From Alkalibacterium subtropicum (lineage in GTDB: Bacteria > Bacillota > Bacilli > Lactobacillales > Carnobacteriaceae_A): a DNA stretch of 64,000 bases. The stretch is taken from positions 124,001 through 188,000 of the forward strand of contig NZ_FOLT01000002.1 in NCBI RefSeq assembly GCF_900112455.1. Reading direction: 5' to 3'. The notes under the pieces are model-generated. The model ran no database searches and was not told the origin of the DNA. It saw only the letters and a program-made list of their open reading frames with translations. Positions 24,202-32,271 of this stretch are shown one piece after another; the first letter of the stretch is position 1; each line of letters starts with the position of its first letter. The translations under genes were made by a program, and so were the position numbers.

Positions 24202-25333
24202 TGATAAAGAAATTTATCGCTTACTTAATAAAATCAAGCTAGATACGAGTAAATACGAAGAGCGAACTTTATCCGAAGCAGAGAAAGACGAACTCCTCGA
24301 TTCTGTAAAGCACAGATTCGACCATTCATCCACTGAGCAACCGAAAACTTCCAGCTGGAAAAGACCTGTCCTGTTAGTTGCCGCTGCACTTTTTCTAGCG
24401 TTTCTAGGTCTTCAGACACCTGTCGGCCAGCGGGTTCAAGCGGCTGCCTCCTCTTTCTTAGAAAGCTTCCGCTATACCATCACTGATGCTTTAGGTATAG
24501 AAGAACGGACAACTGACGATACAAGTATAGACGTCGATCAGGTCCAGACGATTGGAGATGCTGAAATAAAAGTTGAGGATATGCTTATTTTCGATGATTT
24601 ATTACTCATCAACATACTCGTTGATTTGGGAGAGTCTTTAGAAGACTATCATTTGGGAGGGATAGAGAATAAAATTCTTTCTATAAATGGAAAAGAAGTC
24701 ACCGACTCAATGTTAAGTTACGGAACAACAGTCAGCGAAGACGAGGCTGTTCATAACCGAATATTAGTTATAGACCTCGATGAGGATTTTTCAATGACCG
24801 ACAATTACAACATAGAACTAACCTTGGAAGATCTTTTCATTACTGATATGAAAGACACTGCCAAAAGAGACGAACGTGTACCACCCGTTGAAGGGAGAGC
24901 TACATTTTCTGTTGATACGACAAGGGAAGGACTACAGAAACACACAAATAGCTATTCGATTAATCAAGAGTTAAACACTGATCTCTATGGTTATTCCATT
25001 AAAAGCTTAAACACACACCCACTCTTCAGTTTCATTGAAATAACTTCAGGCGACTGGACCGATATACCGTTTGAAGTAATTGAAATACGCGGAGAAGATA
25101 ACCGGGGTAATGAGCTACTATTTACTCAACACAGCTACACGTATAACGGAGCTGAGACTCACTATACTGGACGGCTTGCCCTATCTGAAGAAGATTCTGA
25201 CATTACCAGTGAGCAAATGCTGGAATCAGAAGAACTTCACCTCCAGTTTTATTCTGCCGAGTTTCCAGAAGATGCGGGCATGCTAGACTTCTCTTCTTAT
25301 GGCGACCCATTCACGATCAAACTGAATCAGTAG
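24194..25333 (+). CDS. Membrane anti-sigma factor with DUF4179 domain
   Basis: 379-aa protein. A cytoplasmic N-terminus of about 55 residues should bind the sigma factor. One transmembrane helix follows (about 57-75, RPVLLVAAALFLAFLGL), then a DUF4179-type extracellular domain starting around QRVQAAASSFLESFRYT and rich in strands and acidic residues. ATGAATAA overlap with the sigma gene gives coupled translation. By analogy to DUF4179 anti-sigma factors it would hold the sigma factor inactive until an envelope or extracellular signal arrives; the signal is unknown. Confidence 0.85.
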   Translation: MNNDKEIYRLLNKIKLDTSKYEERTLSEAEKDELLDSVKHRFDHSSTEQPKTSSWKRPVLLVAAALFLAFLGLQTPVGQRVQAAASSFLESFRYTITDALGIEERTTDDTSIDVDQVQTIGDAEIKVEDMLIFDDLLLINILVDLGESLEDYHLGGIENKILSINGKEVTDSMLSYGTTVSEDEAVHNRILVIDLDEDFSMTDNYNIELTLEDLFITDMKDTAKRDERVPPVEGRATFSVDTTREGLQKHTNSYSINQELNTDLYGYSIKSLNTHPLFSFIEITSGDWTDIPFEVIEIRGEDNRGNELLFTQHSYTYNGAETHYTGRLALSEEDSDITSEQMLESEELHLQFYSAEFPEDAGMLDFSSYGDPFTIKLNQ

Positions 25334-25337
25334 TCAT

Positions 25338-25372
25338 AAGCGTATCGTGTCAATTATAGGCATGATACGCTT
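25338..25372 (+). terminator. Terminator of sigma/anti-sigma operon
   Basis: AAGCGTATC-N17-GATACGCTT followed by TTTG. The gap beyond also holds a perfect hairpin TTCGCCAG-N7-CTGGCGAA at 25503-25525 of unknown role. Confidence 0.75.
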
Positions 25373-25564
25373 TTGTACGTTAACTAATTCATTCTATTTA
25401 TTTCATTAAGTCCAGGTTTATCATGATTCGTGTCTATTTCAGACAATGAGGTAGTTCGCAATTCGACACTAAAACTAAGTACATGAAGAAGCAGCCGGAC
25501 AATTCGCCAGGCTCGAACTGGCGAAGTATCTGAAAAATGAATTAGAAAATATCTAAAACGGTCA

Positions 25565-25594
25565 AAGACACCTCTAGACGTTTAGAGGTGTCTT
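25565..25594 (-). terminator. Terminator of 2-hydroxyacid dehydrogenase gene
   Basis: AAGACACCTCTA and its complement, 12-bp stem, 6-nt loop, a few bases after the gene's stop on the minus strand; U-tract short. Confidence 0.7.
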
Positions 25595-25599
25595 CTTTA

Positions 25600-26553
25600 T
25601 TAATTAATTATATTCTGTGGTTGACCCTTCAAGAAAGCCAGTGTGTTATCAAAGGCGATTTCAGCCCGTTTCACCATGGCTTCATCGGTCAGGTAAGCCA
25701 CGTGCGGCGTCAGCACAGTATTTTTCGCATGCAATAGCGGATAGTCCTTAGGCAACGGCGGCTCCATATCGAAGACGTCAATGCCGGCACCCGCCAGTTT
25801 TCCTTCATTCAATAAATCTGCCAGGGCCTGATTATCAATGATCGGTCCCCGGGCACAGTTGATGAGTACGGCAGAGTCCTTCACTCTTTCCAGCTTTTCT
25901 CTGGACAAAAAGTTTCGTGTTTCGTCATTCATCGGTAAGTGGACGGATACGATGTCACTTTGTGAAAGGACATCATCCAACGACAAGTAGGTCAGTCCCA
26001 ACTCCTTCGCGGCTTCTTTTTCCGTCCGATTATAGCCGATGAGTTTTGCACCGAAGGCTTTGAATAATTCCGCAGTCCTCAGACCTATATTACCTGTCCC
26101 AATGATGCCCACGGTCTTGCCTCTGATCTCGTTCCCCTGAATCATACCAGGAAACGACTCTTTCCTAATCTCTTTGTCTCCTTGTGAAATAGACCGGTAC
26201 AAATCCAATGTCAGACCAATGACCAGCTCAGCCACTGACTGGTCGGAATAGCCGGCTGCATTAGCTATTTGGATTCCTTTATCTTGCGCGGCTTCCTGTG
26301 CGACGTGGTCTACACCAGTAAAAGCGACGTTGATCAGTTTGGTCTCTTTCAGCTGTTCCACGACTTCTTTTGGATACGGATTATTGGCGATCATCACCAC
26401 ATCTGCAGCCTGACTGCGTTTCAGCAGTTCATCGGGATCCGTTGTTTTCTCCTCAAAATAAACGAATTCATGACCAGCTTCTCTGATGGGTTGAGCCAAT
26501 TTATCTATCATATCTTTTGGGACTCTCAGTGGTTCCAGTAAAGCAACTTTCAT
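25600..26553 (-). CDS. D-isomer specific 2-hydroxyacid dehydrogenase
   Basis: 317-aa NAD(P)-dependent dehydrogenase that reduces 2-keto acids to D-2-hydroxy acids. The Rossmann motif is GKTVGIIGTGNIGLRTAE. The catalytic Arg is in INCARGPIID, the Glu in DVFDMEPPLP and the His in LTPHVAYLT. The substrate domain contains VAFTGVDHVAQ. Length is typical. AGAGGAAG is upstream of the ATG. It probably forms one transcript with the monooxygenase gene 47 bp upstream. The specific keto acid cannot be assigned. Confidence 0.93.
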   Translation of the reverse strand: MKVALLEPLRVPKDMIDKLAQPIREAGHEFVYFEEKTTDPDELLKRSQAADVVMIANNPYPKEVVEQLKETKLINVAFTGVDHVAQEAAQDKGIQIANAAGYSDQSVAELVIGLTLDLYRSISQGDKEIRKESFPGMIQGNEIRGKTVGIIGTGNIGLRTAELFKAFGAKLIGYNRTEKEAAKELGLTYLSLDDVLSQSDIVSVHLPMNDETRNFLSREKLERVKDSAVLINCARGPIIDNQALADLLNEGKLAGAGIDVFDMEPPLPKDYPLLHAKNTVLTPHVAYLTDEAMVKRAEIAFDNTLAFLKGQPQNIIN

Positions 26554-26600
26554 ATGTTTCTTCCTCTCGTGTCGATTCTCTATCTTTACAAGTCTTTTGT

Positions 26601-27602
26601 TTAAAGCATTTCTTCGGCCAGCAGTTTATAGGCATTCAGACGCTGAACCTGTGAATGGGCAATACTGCATATCATCGCTTCCTGAAAGCCGTATCTTTCC
26701 TGATCAGCACATAGTTTTTCAGCAACCTCTTTGGCCGTACCGACTAGATGGATCTCACGATTCGTCCGAATCGCTTCCTCTTCATCCTCATTCAGTGGAT
26801 AGTCGCGTGCCTCTTCAGGCGTCATCAACGGCGACATGCGGCCCTGGCCCAGTCGGATACGAGCGATATCCTGAGGTTTCGCCTGAAACTCGGCTTCTTC
26901 TCTCGTTTCAGCCACGGTCACCAGATAAGCGACACTGATCTCCGGATTTTCCATAAATTCAGAAGGCACGAACCGGTCCCGGTATAAGTCAAAATTCTCT
27001 TTACGCATCGCTCCAAGCATGAAGAACTGGGCAAAGGAATAACCAAGACCCTTCTGTCCGGCCTGAATCGCACTGTTCCCGCTCGAACCAAGAAGCCAGG
27101 CTTCCGGCAAGGTCACATTCTGCGGTGAAGCGGGCGTTTTGCTGTATAGCGTTTCATCAGGAACGACATCTTTGATCAGATCCAGAGTAATATCCAGTTT
27201 CTCATATAGATGATCAAAATCCGGATTATTTCCCTGGGCTAGTGCATAGATGGCATTCTGGTCACCTCCCGGCGCACGACCGACCCCATAGTCGATCCGT
27301 CCGGGAGCCAGAGCACTTAACGTTTTGAATACCTCAGCCATTTTAAGTGGTGAATAATGCATCAGCATCGTCCCGCCGGTACCTAAGCGGATGCGGTCGG
27401 TTTTAGCCGCCAGATACGCCGTCACAACTTCAGGCGCCGAGCTGGCAAAACTTGGACTGCCATGGTGCTCCGCCATCCACATGCGGTAATAACCCAGCTC
27501 TTCTGTAAACCGGGCCAGCTCCACCGCTTTTTCCAGCGCTTCCTGAGCCGTATACCCGCTCGTTATCGGTGCCTGATCCAGTACACTCAATCTCATTTCC
27601 AT
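26601..27602 (-). CDS. Luciferase-like flavin monooxygenase (MsnO8-type LLM)
   Basis: Bacterial luciferase-fold protein of about 334 aa, TIM barrel, using reduced flavin. LSVLDQAPITSG is the signature start of the MsnO8 subgroup. RMWMAEHHGSPSFASSAPEV, IRLGTGGTMLMHYSPLKMAE and RIDYGVGRAPGGDQ are conserved. The end LVGTAKEVAEKL fits. ATG at 27602 or 27596 are both possible behind AAAGGAAG. The substrate is unknown in this subgroup. Likely co-transcribed with the dehydrogenase downstream. Confidence 0.9.
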   Translation of the reverse strand: MEMRLSVLDQAPITSGYTAQEALEKAVELARFTEELGYYRMWMAEHHGSPSFASSAPEVVTAYLAAKTDRIRLGTGGTMLMHYSPLKMAEVFKTLSALAPGRIDYGVGRAPGGDQNAIYALAQGNNPDFDHLYEKLDITLDLIKDVVPDETLYSKTPASPQNVTLPEAWLLGSSGNSAIQAGQKGLGYSFAQFFMLGAMRKENFDLYRDRFVPSEFMENPEISVAYLVTVAETREEAEFQAKPQDIARIRLGQGRMSPLMTPEEARDYPLNEDEEEAIRTNREIHLVGTAKEVAEKLCADQERYGFQEAMICSIAHSQVQRLNAYKLLAEEML

Positions 27603-27623
27603 CGTCTTCCTTTCCATCATCAT

Positions 27624-28140
27624 TATCCCTACTATATCATTTTAAATCAGAAGTATCTCACTGATTCAACTAATCATACCTCTTTATGAGAAAAGGGCTC
27701 CTCTATCCTGCAGAGTAGAGATCCGTTTTAGCTGCTGAACCCCGCTCACATGCTGAGTCGTCACAAGTCAAATAAGTTTTTACTACCCGTACCGTTTCAA
27801 GGTTGAGTCGGTCCTATATTGACCCTGTATGTCCCTCTCAACCTTTTCTCCTCGCCCAGTCGTCCCTAAATCGTTAAGGTAGCGCCTGCCCAAGCTCTTT
27901 TATTTTTGAGCAGTCACTAGAAGGGCCTTGTTTTAGCTGCCCAGAATAAATTTCCTTGTGAGAGGTCACTACATCACACTTTTATGACTAACCGAACCCG
28001 CTCTACTCTCTGACCGGTCACTATATCCCCTATATAGGACCGGCTCAAACTGAATTAATCCTCAGCAGTCAGAATGCATAGCAACACTGCCCCACTCATC
28101 GCTCCGTGATCATCCCGTGATCACTACATAGTCCAAAAAA
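27624..28140. repeat. Degenerate ~52-bp repeats (anchors GTC at 27757 to 28068)
   Basis: A short motif around AGTCACTA/GGTCACTA recurs with GTC at 27757, 27807, 27859, 27913, 27965, 28017 and 28068 (spacings 50, 52, 54, 52, 52, 51). Units are otherwise much diverged. No open reading frame or other feature is apparent in this 590-bp gap apart from the terminator at 28175. Confidence 0.65.
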
Positions 28141-28174
28141 TACAAAGAAAAGATCAAACCTCTTTATAAATGAA

Positions 28175-28200
28175 AAAAGTCTCCATCTCAGGAGACTTTT
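28175..28200 (-). terminator. Terminator of AAA ATPase gene
   Basis: AAAAGTCTCC-ATCTCA-GGAGACTTTT, perfect 10-bp stem with T-run, 13 bp beyond the ATPase stop. Confidence 0.88.
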
Positions 28201-28213
28201 CCTAGCTGATCCC

Positions 28214-29071
28214 TTAGCTTTCAAAAGAATCTTTATATTTACTGAAAAAATCGTAATAGCTCCTCACATGTTCCAGCTCCGTCCACTTTCTGACAGTTAC
28301 CGGTTCCGAGTCCAGATCGTAGACTTTAGCTCCTTCCAGGGAAAGCAAGAACGGCGAATGGGTCGAGATGATAAACTGACAGCCGAAAAATCGAGCAGAG
28401 TCTTCAATGAACTGTTTCAGTTCCAGCTGTTTGTCCGGGGACAGACTATTCTCGGGCTCATCCAATAAGTACAAGCTATTCTCATCCATCTTTTCGATAA
28501 AATAGCGGAAGGCACTTTCCCCGTTGGACTGTTCACGCACGTTACTCATTAGATGTTCTCTGACATATCTGGACTGGGTTTTCCGGCGAGCTTCGGTCAT
28601 TTTTTTCAACTCGTCATAATCATCCAGAGACTTCAACTGGAATGTGGCGAATTTGGCTTCAAGGTACTCATCAAACACCTCTTCTCTTTTCTCGTCGATC
28701 CCATCGTTGACTGAACGCAGAGTCAGGATATAATCAAACACATCGTCACTGGTAATGATCCGCTTATGTACAGGTTCATCAAAGGTCTGTTCAACGGAAC
28801 AGAAATCCAGATAAGCCGGAAAGAAACTGGATTTATTATACAGGGCATCACGCTGAGCTCCGATTTTCTCCGCAACGATATTCAGTACGGTTGTTTTTCC
28901 CGAACCATTTCCACCATATAGGATCGTAACGGGGGCCAGATCCAGTCGACTCAGTTCTTTTTTTGACAGGACCTGAAAAGGATAATATGTATTGTATACT
29001 TTCCGTTTGATTCCGATAAAAAAATCAAACTCTGATTCTTTATCTGGAAAAGTTATGGATTTTAAATACAT
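28214..29071 (-). CDS. AAA family ATPase (ABC/OLD-like, AAA_21 type)
   Basis: 285-aa soluble ATPase. Walker A is ILYGGNGSGKTT (residues about 50-61). A helical insert follows, then an ABC-like signature region near GESAFRYFIEKMDE. Walker B is LYLLDEPENSLSP, and the switch histidine lies in FIISTHSPFLLSLEGAKVYDLDS. The LDSEPV end is typical of stand-alone AAA_21 proteins. Some of these work with nucleases in phage defence (for example retron or OLD-like partners), but no nuclease is adjacent, so the role is unknown. Monocistronic. Confidence 0.85.
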   Translation of the reverse strand: MYLKSITFPDKESEFDFFIGIKRKVYNTYYPFQVLSKKELSRLDLAPVTILYGGNGSGKTTVLNIVAEKIGAQRDALYNKSSFFPAYLDFCSVEQTFDEPVHKRIITSDDVFDYILTLRSVNDGIDEKREEVFDEYLEAKFATFQLKSLDDYDELKKMTEARRKTQSRYVREHLMSNVREQSNGESAFRYFIEKMDENSLYLLDEPENSLSPDKQLELKQFIEDSARFFGCQFIISTHSPFLLSLEGAKVYDLDSEPVTVRKWTELEHVRSYYDFFSKYKDSFES

Positions 29072-29148
29072 CGGCTTCTTCCTTTCTACTACTTGATTAA
29101 AGTATAATGAACTGCTTTTATCTTTTCAAATAATTATTCACAATCAAA

Positions 29149-29227
29149 AAAAAGCGTTAACACATTATATTCACATCTAATTTTAATATTGATAAATGCA
29201 TCAAAATAAGTGATGTATGCGTTAACA
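29149..29227. promoter_or_regulatory. Two GCGTTAACA boxes (cre-like) upstream of symporter gene
   Basis: AAAAAGCGTTAACA (29149-29162) and TGTATGCGTTAACA (29214-29227) match 12 and 13 of 14 positions of the CcpA consensus. GCGTTAACA is repeated directly 65 bp apart. A TATACT at about 29302 is the likely -10 of the symporter gene, so the boxes are upstream of the promoter. The 292-bp gap (29072-29363) has no gene. Confidence 0.5.
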
Positions 29228-29363
29228 ATTCGATTATAAGTCCATGACAAAACTTTTAAATAAAAATATAATTTGTTATATCTTATTTCGCCTTAATGTA
29301 GTATACTGTAAAAAATTACACAATCTGTTTATAAATTAAGCGGATAAAATTGGAGGAGATACA

Positions 29364-30608
29364 ATGGAAAAACGCAAGAAGTTTTCAGTTGGTTTAGTTC
29401 CAAAGTTACTCATCGCTATTGGTTTAGGGGTCCTGGTGGGGCAGCTGAACTTTATACCTGATTTCATTCTTCAAATACCCGTGACCTTTTCAGCCTTATT
29501 CAGTCGTTTGTTAGCCTTTATTATTCCTTTAATGATCGTCGGTTTTGTTGTCAAGGGCATTTCTGATTTGACAGATGGGGCAGGCAAGTTACTGGGCCTT
29601 AATGCTTTAATGGCTTACTCTAATACATTGATCGGTGGTTTCATTGCGTACCTGCTCGCTTCCAACCTTTTTCCGCTCTTCATTGATGCATCGGTGAGAG
29701 AAACCGTTCAAACAGAAGGAACCGCCTTAGAACCGCTATTTGATCTCCCGCTTGAACCGCTGTTCGGAGTCACTTCTGCCATCGTCTTTGCCTTCCTGTT
29801 CGGTGTCTTTATCTCATGGCTCCGTAAAGAGGAAAAAGGCGAAGTGATGTATACTTTCTTTGCAGAATTCGGGTCCATCATCACTCAAATTTTATCAGCC
29901 CTTATTATTCCCGGCTTACCCTTCTACATCTTTGGTAATTTCCTGAACTTAAGCTACAGCGGGTCTGTCTTCTCTCTGTTATCCGTGTTCTGGAGAGTCT
30001 TCATCGTCGTTATCGGTCTTCAGCTCCTGCTGATTACTCTGCTCTTCATTTTCGCAGGTCTGTATACTGGGAAGAACCCGGTCACTTTGCTGAAAAATCA
30101 GATCCCCGGATATTTTACAGCGCTGGGCACGCAGTCTTCTGCCGCTACTATCCCAGTTAATATGGAATGTGCGCAAAAAAATGGCGTCTCCAAAGAAATC
30201 AGAGAATTTGTTATTCCATTGAGCGCAACGATTCATCTCATGGGTAGTGTCGTAACGATCACATCCTGTGTGACAGCCGTCCTCCTGATGTTCGACATGA
30301 CACACAGTTTCGGTATGATGGCTGCGTTTATCGCAACCTTAGGTGTGGCCTTAGTTGCAGCACCGGGTGCACCGGGTGGAGCCATTATGAGTGCTCTACC
30401 ATTCGTTTATATGGTCGGCATCGATCCAACAGGTTCATTAGGCAACCTGCTTATTTCTCTTTATATTACCCAAGACAGCTTCGGCACGGCCGCCAACGTT
30501 TCCGGCGACAATGCCATTGCGCTTGTGATCGACAAGGTATATGACAAATACTTCCTGAAAGAAACAGTTAAGTCACAGGCTGAAGTCGTGCCTCCCGTGA
30601 ACAACTGA
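29364..30608 (+). CDS. Dicarboxylate/amino-acid:cation symporter (DAACS family)
   Basis: 414-aa membrane transporter of the GltP/DctA fold. At least eight hydrophobic segments are visible from residue 14 on. The reentrant-loop motif is ALGTQSSAATIPVNME (the family's SSSAATLP equivalent), followed by FVIPLSATIHLMGS. The second loop LVAAPGAPGGAIMSALPF and the cation/substrate helix AANVSGDNAIALVID replace the usual GDAAA/DR motifs. It imports acidic or neutral amino acids or dicarboxylates with Na+ or H+; the substrate cannot be fixed. GGAGGAGAT precedes the ATG. Confidence 0.9.
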   Translation: MEKRKKFSVGLVPKLLIAIGLGVLVGQLNFIPDFILQIPVTFSALFSRLLAFIIPLMIVGFVVKGISDLTDGAGKLLGLNALMAYSNTLIGGFIAYLLASNLFPLFIDASVRETVQTEGTALEPLFDLPLEPLFGVTSAIVFAFLFGVFISWLRKEEKGEVMYTFFAEFGSIITQILSALIIPGLPFYIFGNFLNLSYSGSVFSLLSVFWRVFIVVIGLQLLLITLLFIFAGLYTGKNPVTLLKNQIPGYFTALGTQSSAATIPVNMECAQKNGVSKEIREFVIPLSATIHLMGSVVTITSCVTAVLLMFDMTHSFGMMAAFIATLGVALVAAPGAPGGAIMSALPFVYMVGIDPTGSLGNLLISLYITQDSFGTAANVSGDNAIALVIDKVYDKYFLKETVKSQAEVVPPVNN

Positions 30609-30627
30609 TCTAACAATTGTATTAGAG

Positions 30628-30663
30628 GGAACTGAGGCTGGGAAAACTCCCAGCCTCAGTTCC
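30628..30663 (+). terminator. Terminator of symporter gene
   Basis: Perfect 16-bp stem (GGAACTGAGGCTGGGA and complement), AAAC loop, then TTTT. Confidence 0.92.
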
Positions 30664-30720
30664 TTTTAAGATTACTCTAAAATAGAAACCCTTTCTACCG
30701 ATTAACTGCAATATAAAACA

Positions 30721-30840
30721 ACTACTTCCTAATGGATTATTGTGTTAACTGATTACTAAACAGCTATTGAGACCACTTCCTGAAGGATCACATCGTTAAC
30801 TGGTTACTAGACCGTTGTTGAGACCCCTTCTGTGGACAGC
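30721..30840. repeat. Tandem 51-bp repeats between convergent genes
   Basis: Units start at 30721, 30772 and (partial) 30823, exactly 51 bp apart. Each contains ACCACTTCCT..GGAT, GTTAACTG.TTACTA and TTGAGACC. About three quarters of positions agree between the first two units. The gap 30609-30937 otherwise holds only the two hairpins. Confidence 0.88.
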
Positions 30841-30893
30841 GGGGCTGCTTTTTGGAACATAGCACGTTTTAAAAAAACAGTCGGAAACACAAA

Positions 30894-30920
30894 GGAGCTG
30901 AGACTTAATGTCCCAGCTCC
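30894..30920. terminator. Hairpin after amine oxidase gene
   Basis: GGAGCTGAGAC-N5-GTCCCAGCTCC (one mismatch), T-run on the plus strand; serves the amine oxidase gene or backs up the symporter terminator. Confidence 0.65.
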
Positions 30921-30937
30921 ATCTTTTTTGTTTGCTT

Positions 30938-32245
30938 CTATTCGGTTACGCTCTCACTCATACTCTCAATCAGTCGTTTCGCGGCATATTGTCCGGAAAG
31001 AACAGCGCCTTCCATGAAGAGAGGGAAATCAGTGGCCAGTTCTGTGCTGGCAAACACCATAGTGTGGTAGGGTTCCCTTAAAATCTCATTTGCATCGGGT
31101 AGGCCATGATGATGGATGATCGCACCATATCCGCCACCATAATAAGGAGACTGCTGCCACTCACTGATTTCATAATCTTTGTAGTTCTCTGCATCTTCTC
31201 CCAGCACTTCTATCAGACGCTCTCTGGCATAGAATTCTTTCACCTCGGTCGGCACATCGGCAAGCTCGATAGCTTTTTCGCCGCCGATATAAAGGGTCAG
31301 TCTATTTTCTCCTCCTTTGATCGAAGAATCCATCAGATTGACACCTTCATGGGCACTGTAAACAACACCGTAGATGCTCTTCTGCTTCCCTTTGACTGCA
31401 CTCTCACGCCAGAAAGGCTTGTCATAGACGAAGGTCATCTTGATCACAGCGCCATCAGTATAGCTGTCCAGATAAGGCCTATAATGATCAGCAAGGGCGG
31501 AACTGAATGTGATCCTTGCGGCTGCTGTAGGCGGCACCGCCATAATCAGCGCTTTGCCATGGTATTTTGATTTGTTTTTGGTTTTCACCGTGTAGCCGGA
31601 TTTCGTTTCTTTCACTTTCACTACAGGTTCAAGGTAGTGAATGGCATCTTTATTGAGTGATTCCAAGTGTTTGACAACGTTTGAAAGCGGACCTGAGGCT
31701 TGATGATCCAGCCCGCTGGTCGTGGTGGTGACCCGGCTGATCAGATTTTTTATCGCCTCTGCATTGATATATCTGCTGTTTACAGTCGTTTCTGCAGCTA
31801 TAAAACTTTTCAGTATCTGACGCTTTCTTTTCTGGCTGATATGCTTTTCCAATACTTGATCCATCGGTTTCGAGCTGAAATGTTCACCTGAAATAGCTCC
31901 GAGAGTATCCGTGATGTCGTGGAAATCCAGATAAATAGGTTCTTTGCTCTTATCACTGATGACTCTGTTGTCCTGCGTGCCTTCTGTCCTGGTAAGTACC
32001 ATTCCGGCTTCTTTGATCAGTTTGACCATTTCTGTCATCTCTTCACTGACAAACTGGGCACCCAGTTCAAAGTACCGTGATGAGTCTTCCGACACCTTTG
32101 AACAGACCTTCCCACCTGAACGATCCGTTGCCTCGAGGACCACATAGCTTTTCCCCTCCTCGTGCATCGCTTTCGCTGCCGCTAAACCTGCTAACCCTGC
32201 GCCAACGATAATAACATCATATTCGGATGTCTGATTTTCCATCAT
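30938..32245 (-). CDS. FAD-dependent amine oxidase
   Basis: 435-aa flavin monoamine oxidase-like protein. The FAD-binding start is YDVIIVGAGLAGLAAAKAM, with the ribose-binding Glu in VVLEATDRSGGKV and RYFELGAQFVSEEM. The C-terminal FAD block is YYGGGYGAIIHHHG and FASTELATDFPLFMEGAVLSGQYAAKRLI. It would oxidise an amine to an imine with release of peroxide; substrate unknown. The ATG at 32245 (MMENQT) is 8 bp after GGGGA; a GTG five codons earlier is part of that site. It follows the P-type ATPase by 26 bp. Confidence 0.88.
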   Translation of the reverse strand: MMENQTSEYDVIIVGAGLAGLAAAKAMHEEGKSYVVLEATDRSGGKVCSKVSEDSSRYFELGAQFVSEEMTEMVKLIKEAGMVLTRTEGTQDNRVISDKSKEPIYLDFHDITDTLGAISGEHFSSKPMDQVLEKHISQKRKRQILKSFIAAETTVNSRYINAEAIKNLISRVTTTTSGLDHQASGPLSNVVKHLESLNKDAIHYLEPVVKVKETKSGYTVKTKNKSKYHGKALIMAVPPTAAARITFSSALADHYRPYLDSYTDGAVIKMTFVYDKPFWRESAVKGKQKSIYGVVYSAHEGVNLMDSSIKGGENRLTLYIGGEKAIELADVPTEVKEFYARERLIEVLGEDAENYKDYEISEWQQSPYYGGGYGAIIHHHGLPDANEILREPYHTMVFASTELATDFPLFMEGAVLSGQYAAKRLIESMSESVTE

Positions 32246-32271
32246 GTCACTGTTCCCCACTTTCTAATATA

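Noticed and set aside
8174-28080. CRISPR-like appearance of the 51-52-bp tandem arrays
   Set aside because: No alternation of conserved repeat and unique spacer; the whole unit is similar or uniformly decayed, and no cas genes are present.
28214-29071. AAA ATPase as part of a toxin or retron defence system
   Set aside because: No nuclease, reverse transcriptase or toxin gene is adjacent; neighbours are metabolic genes and a repeat-filled gap.
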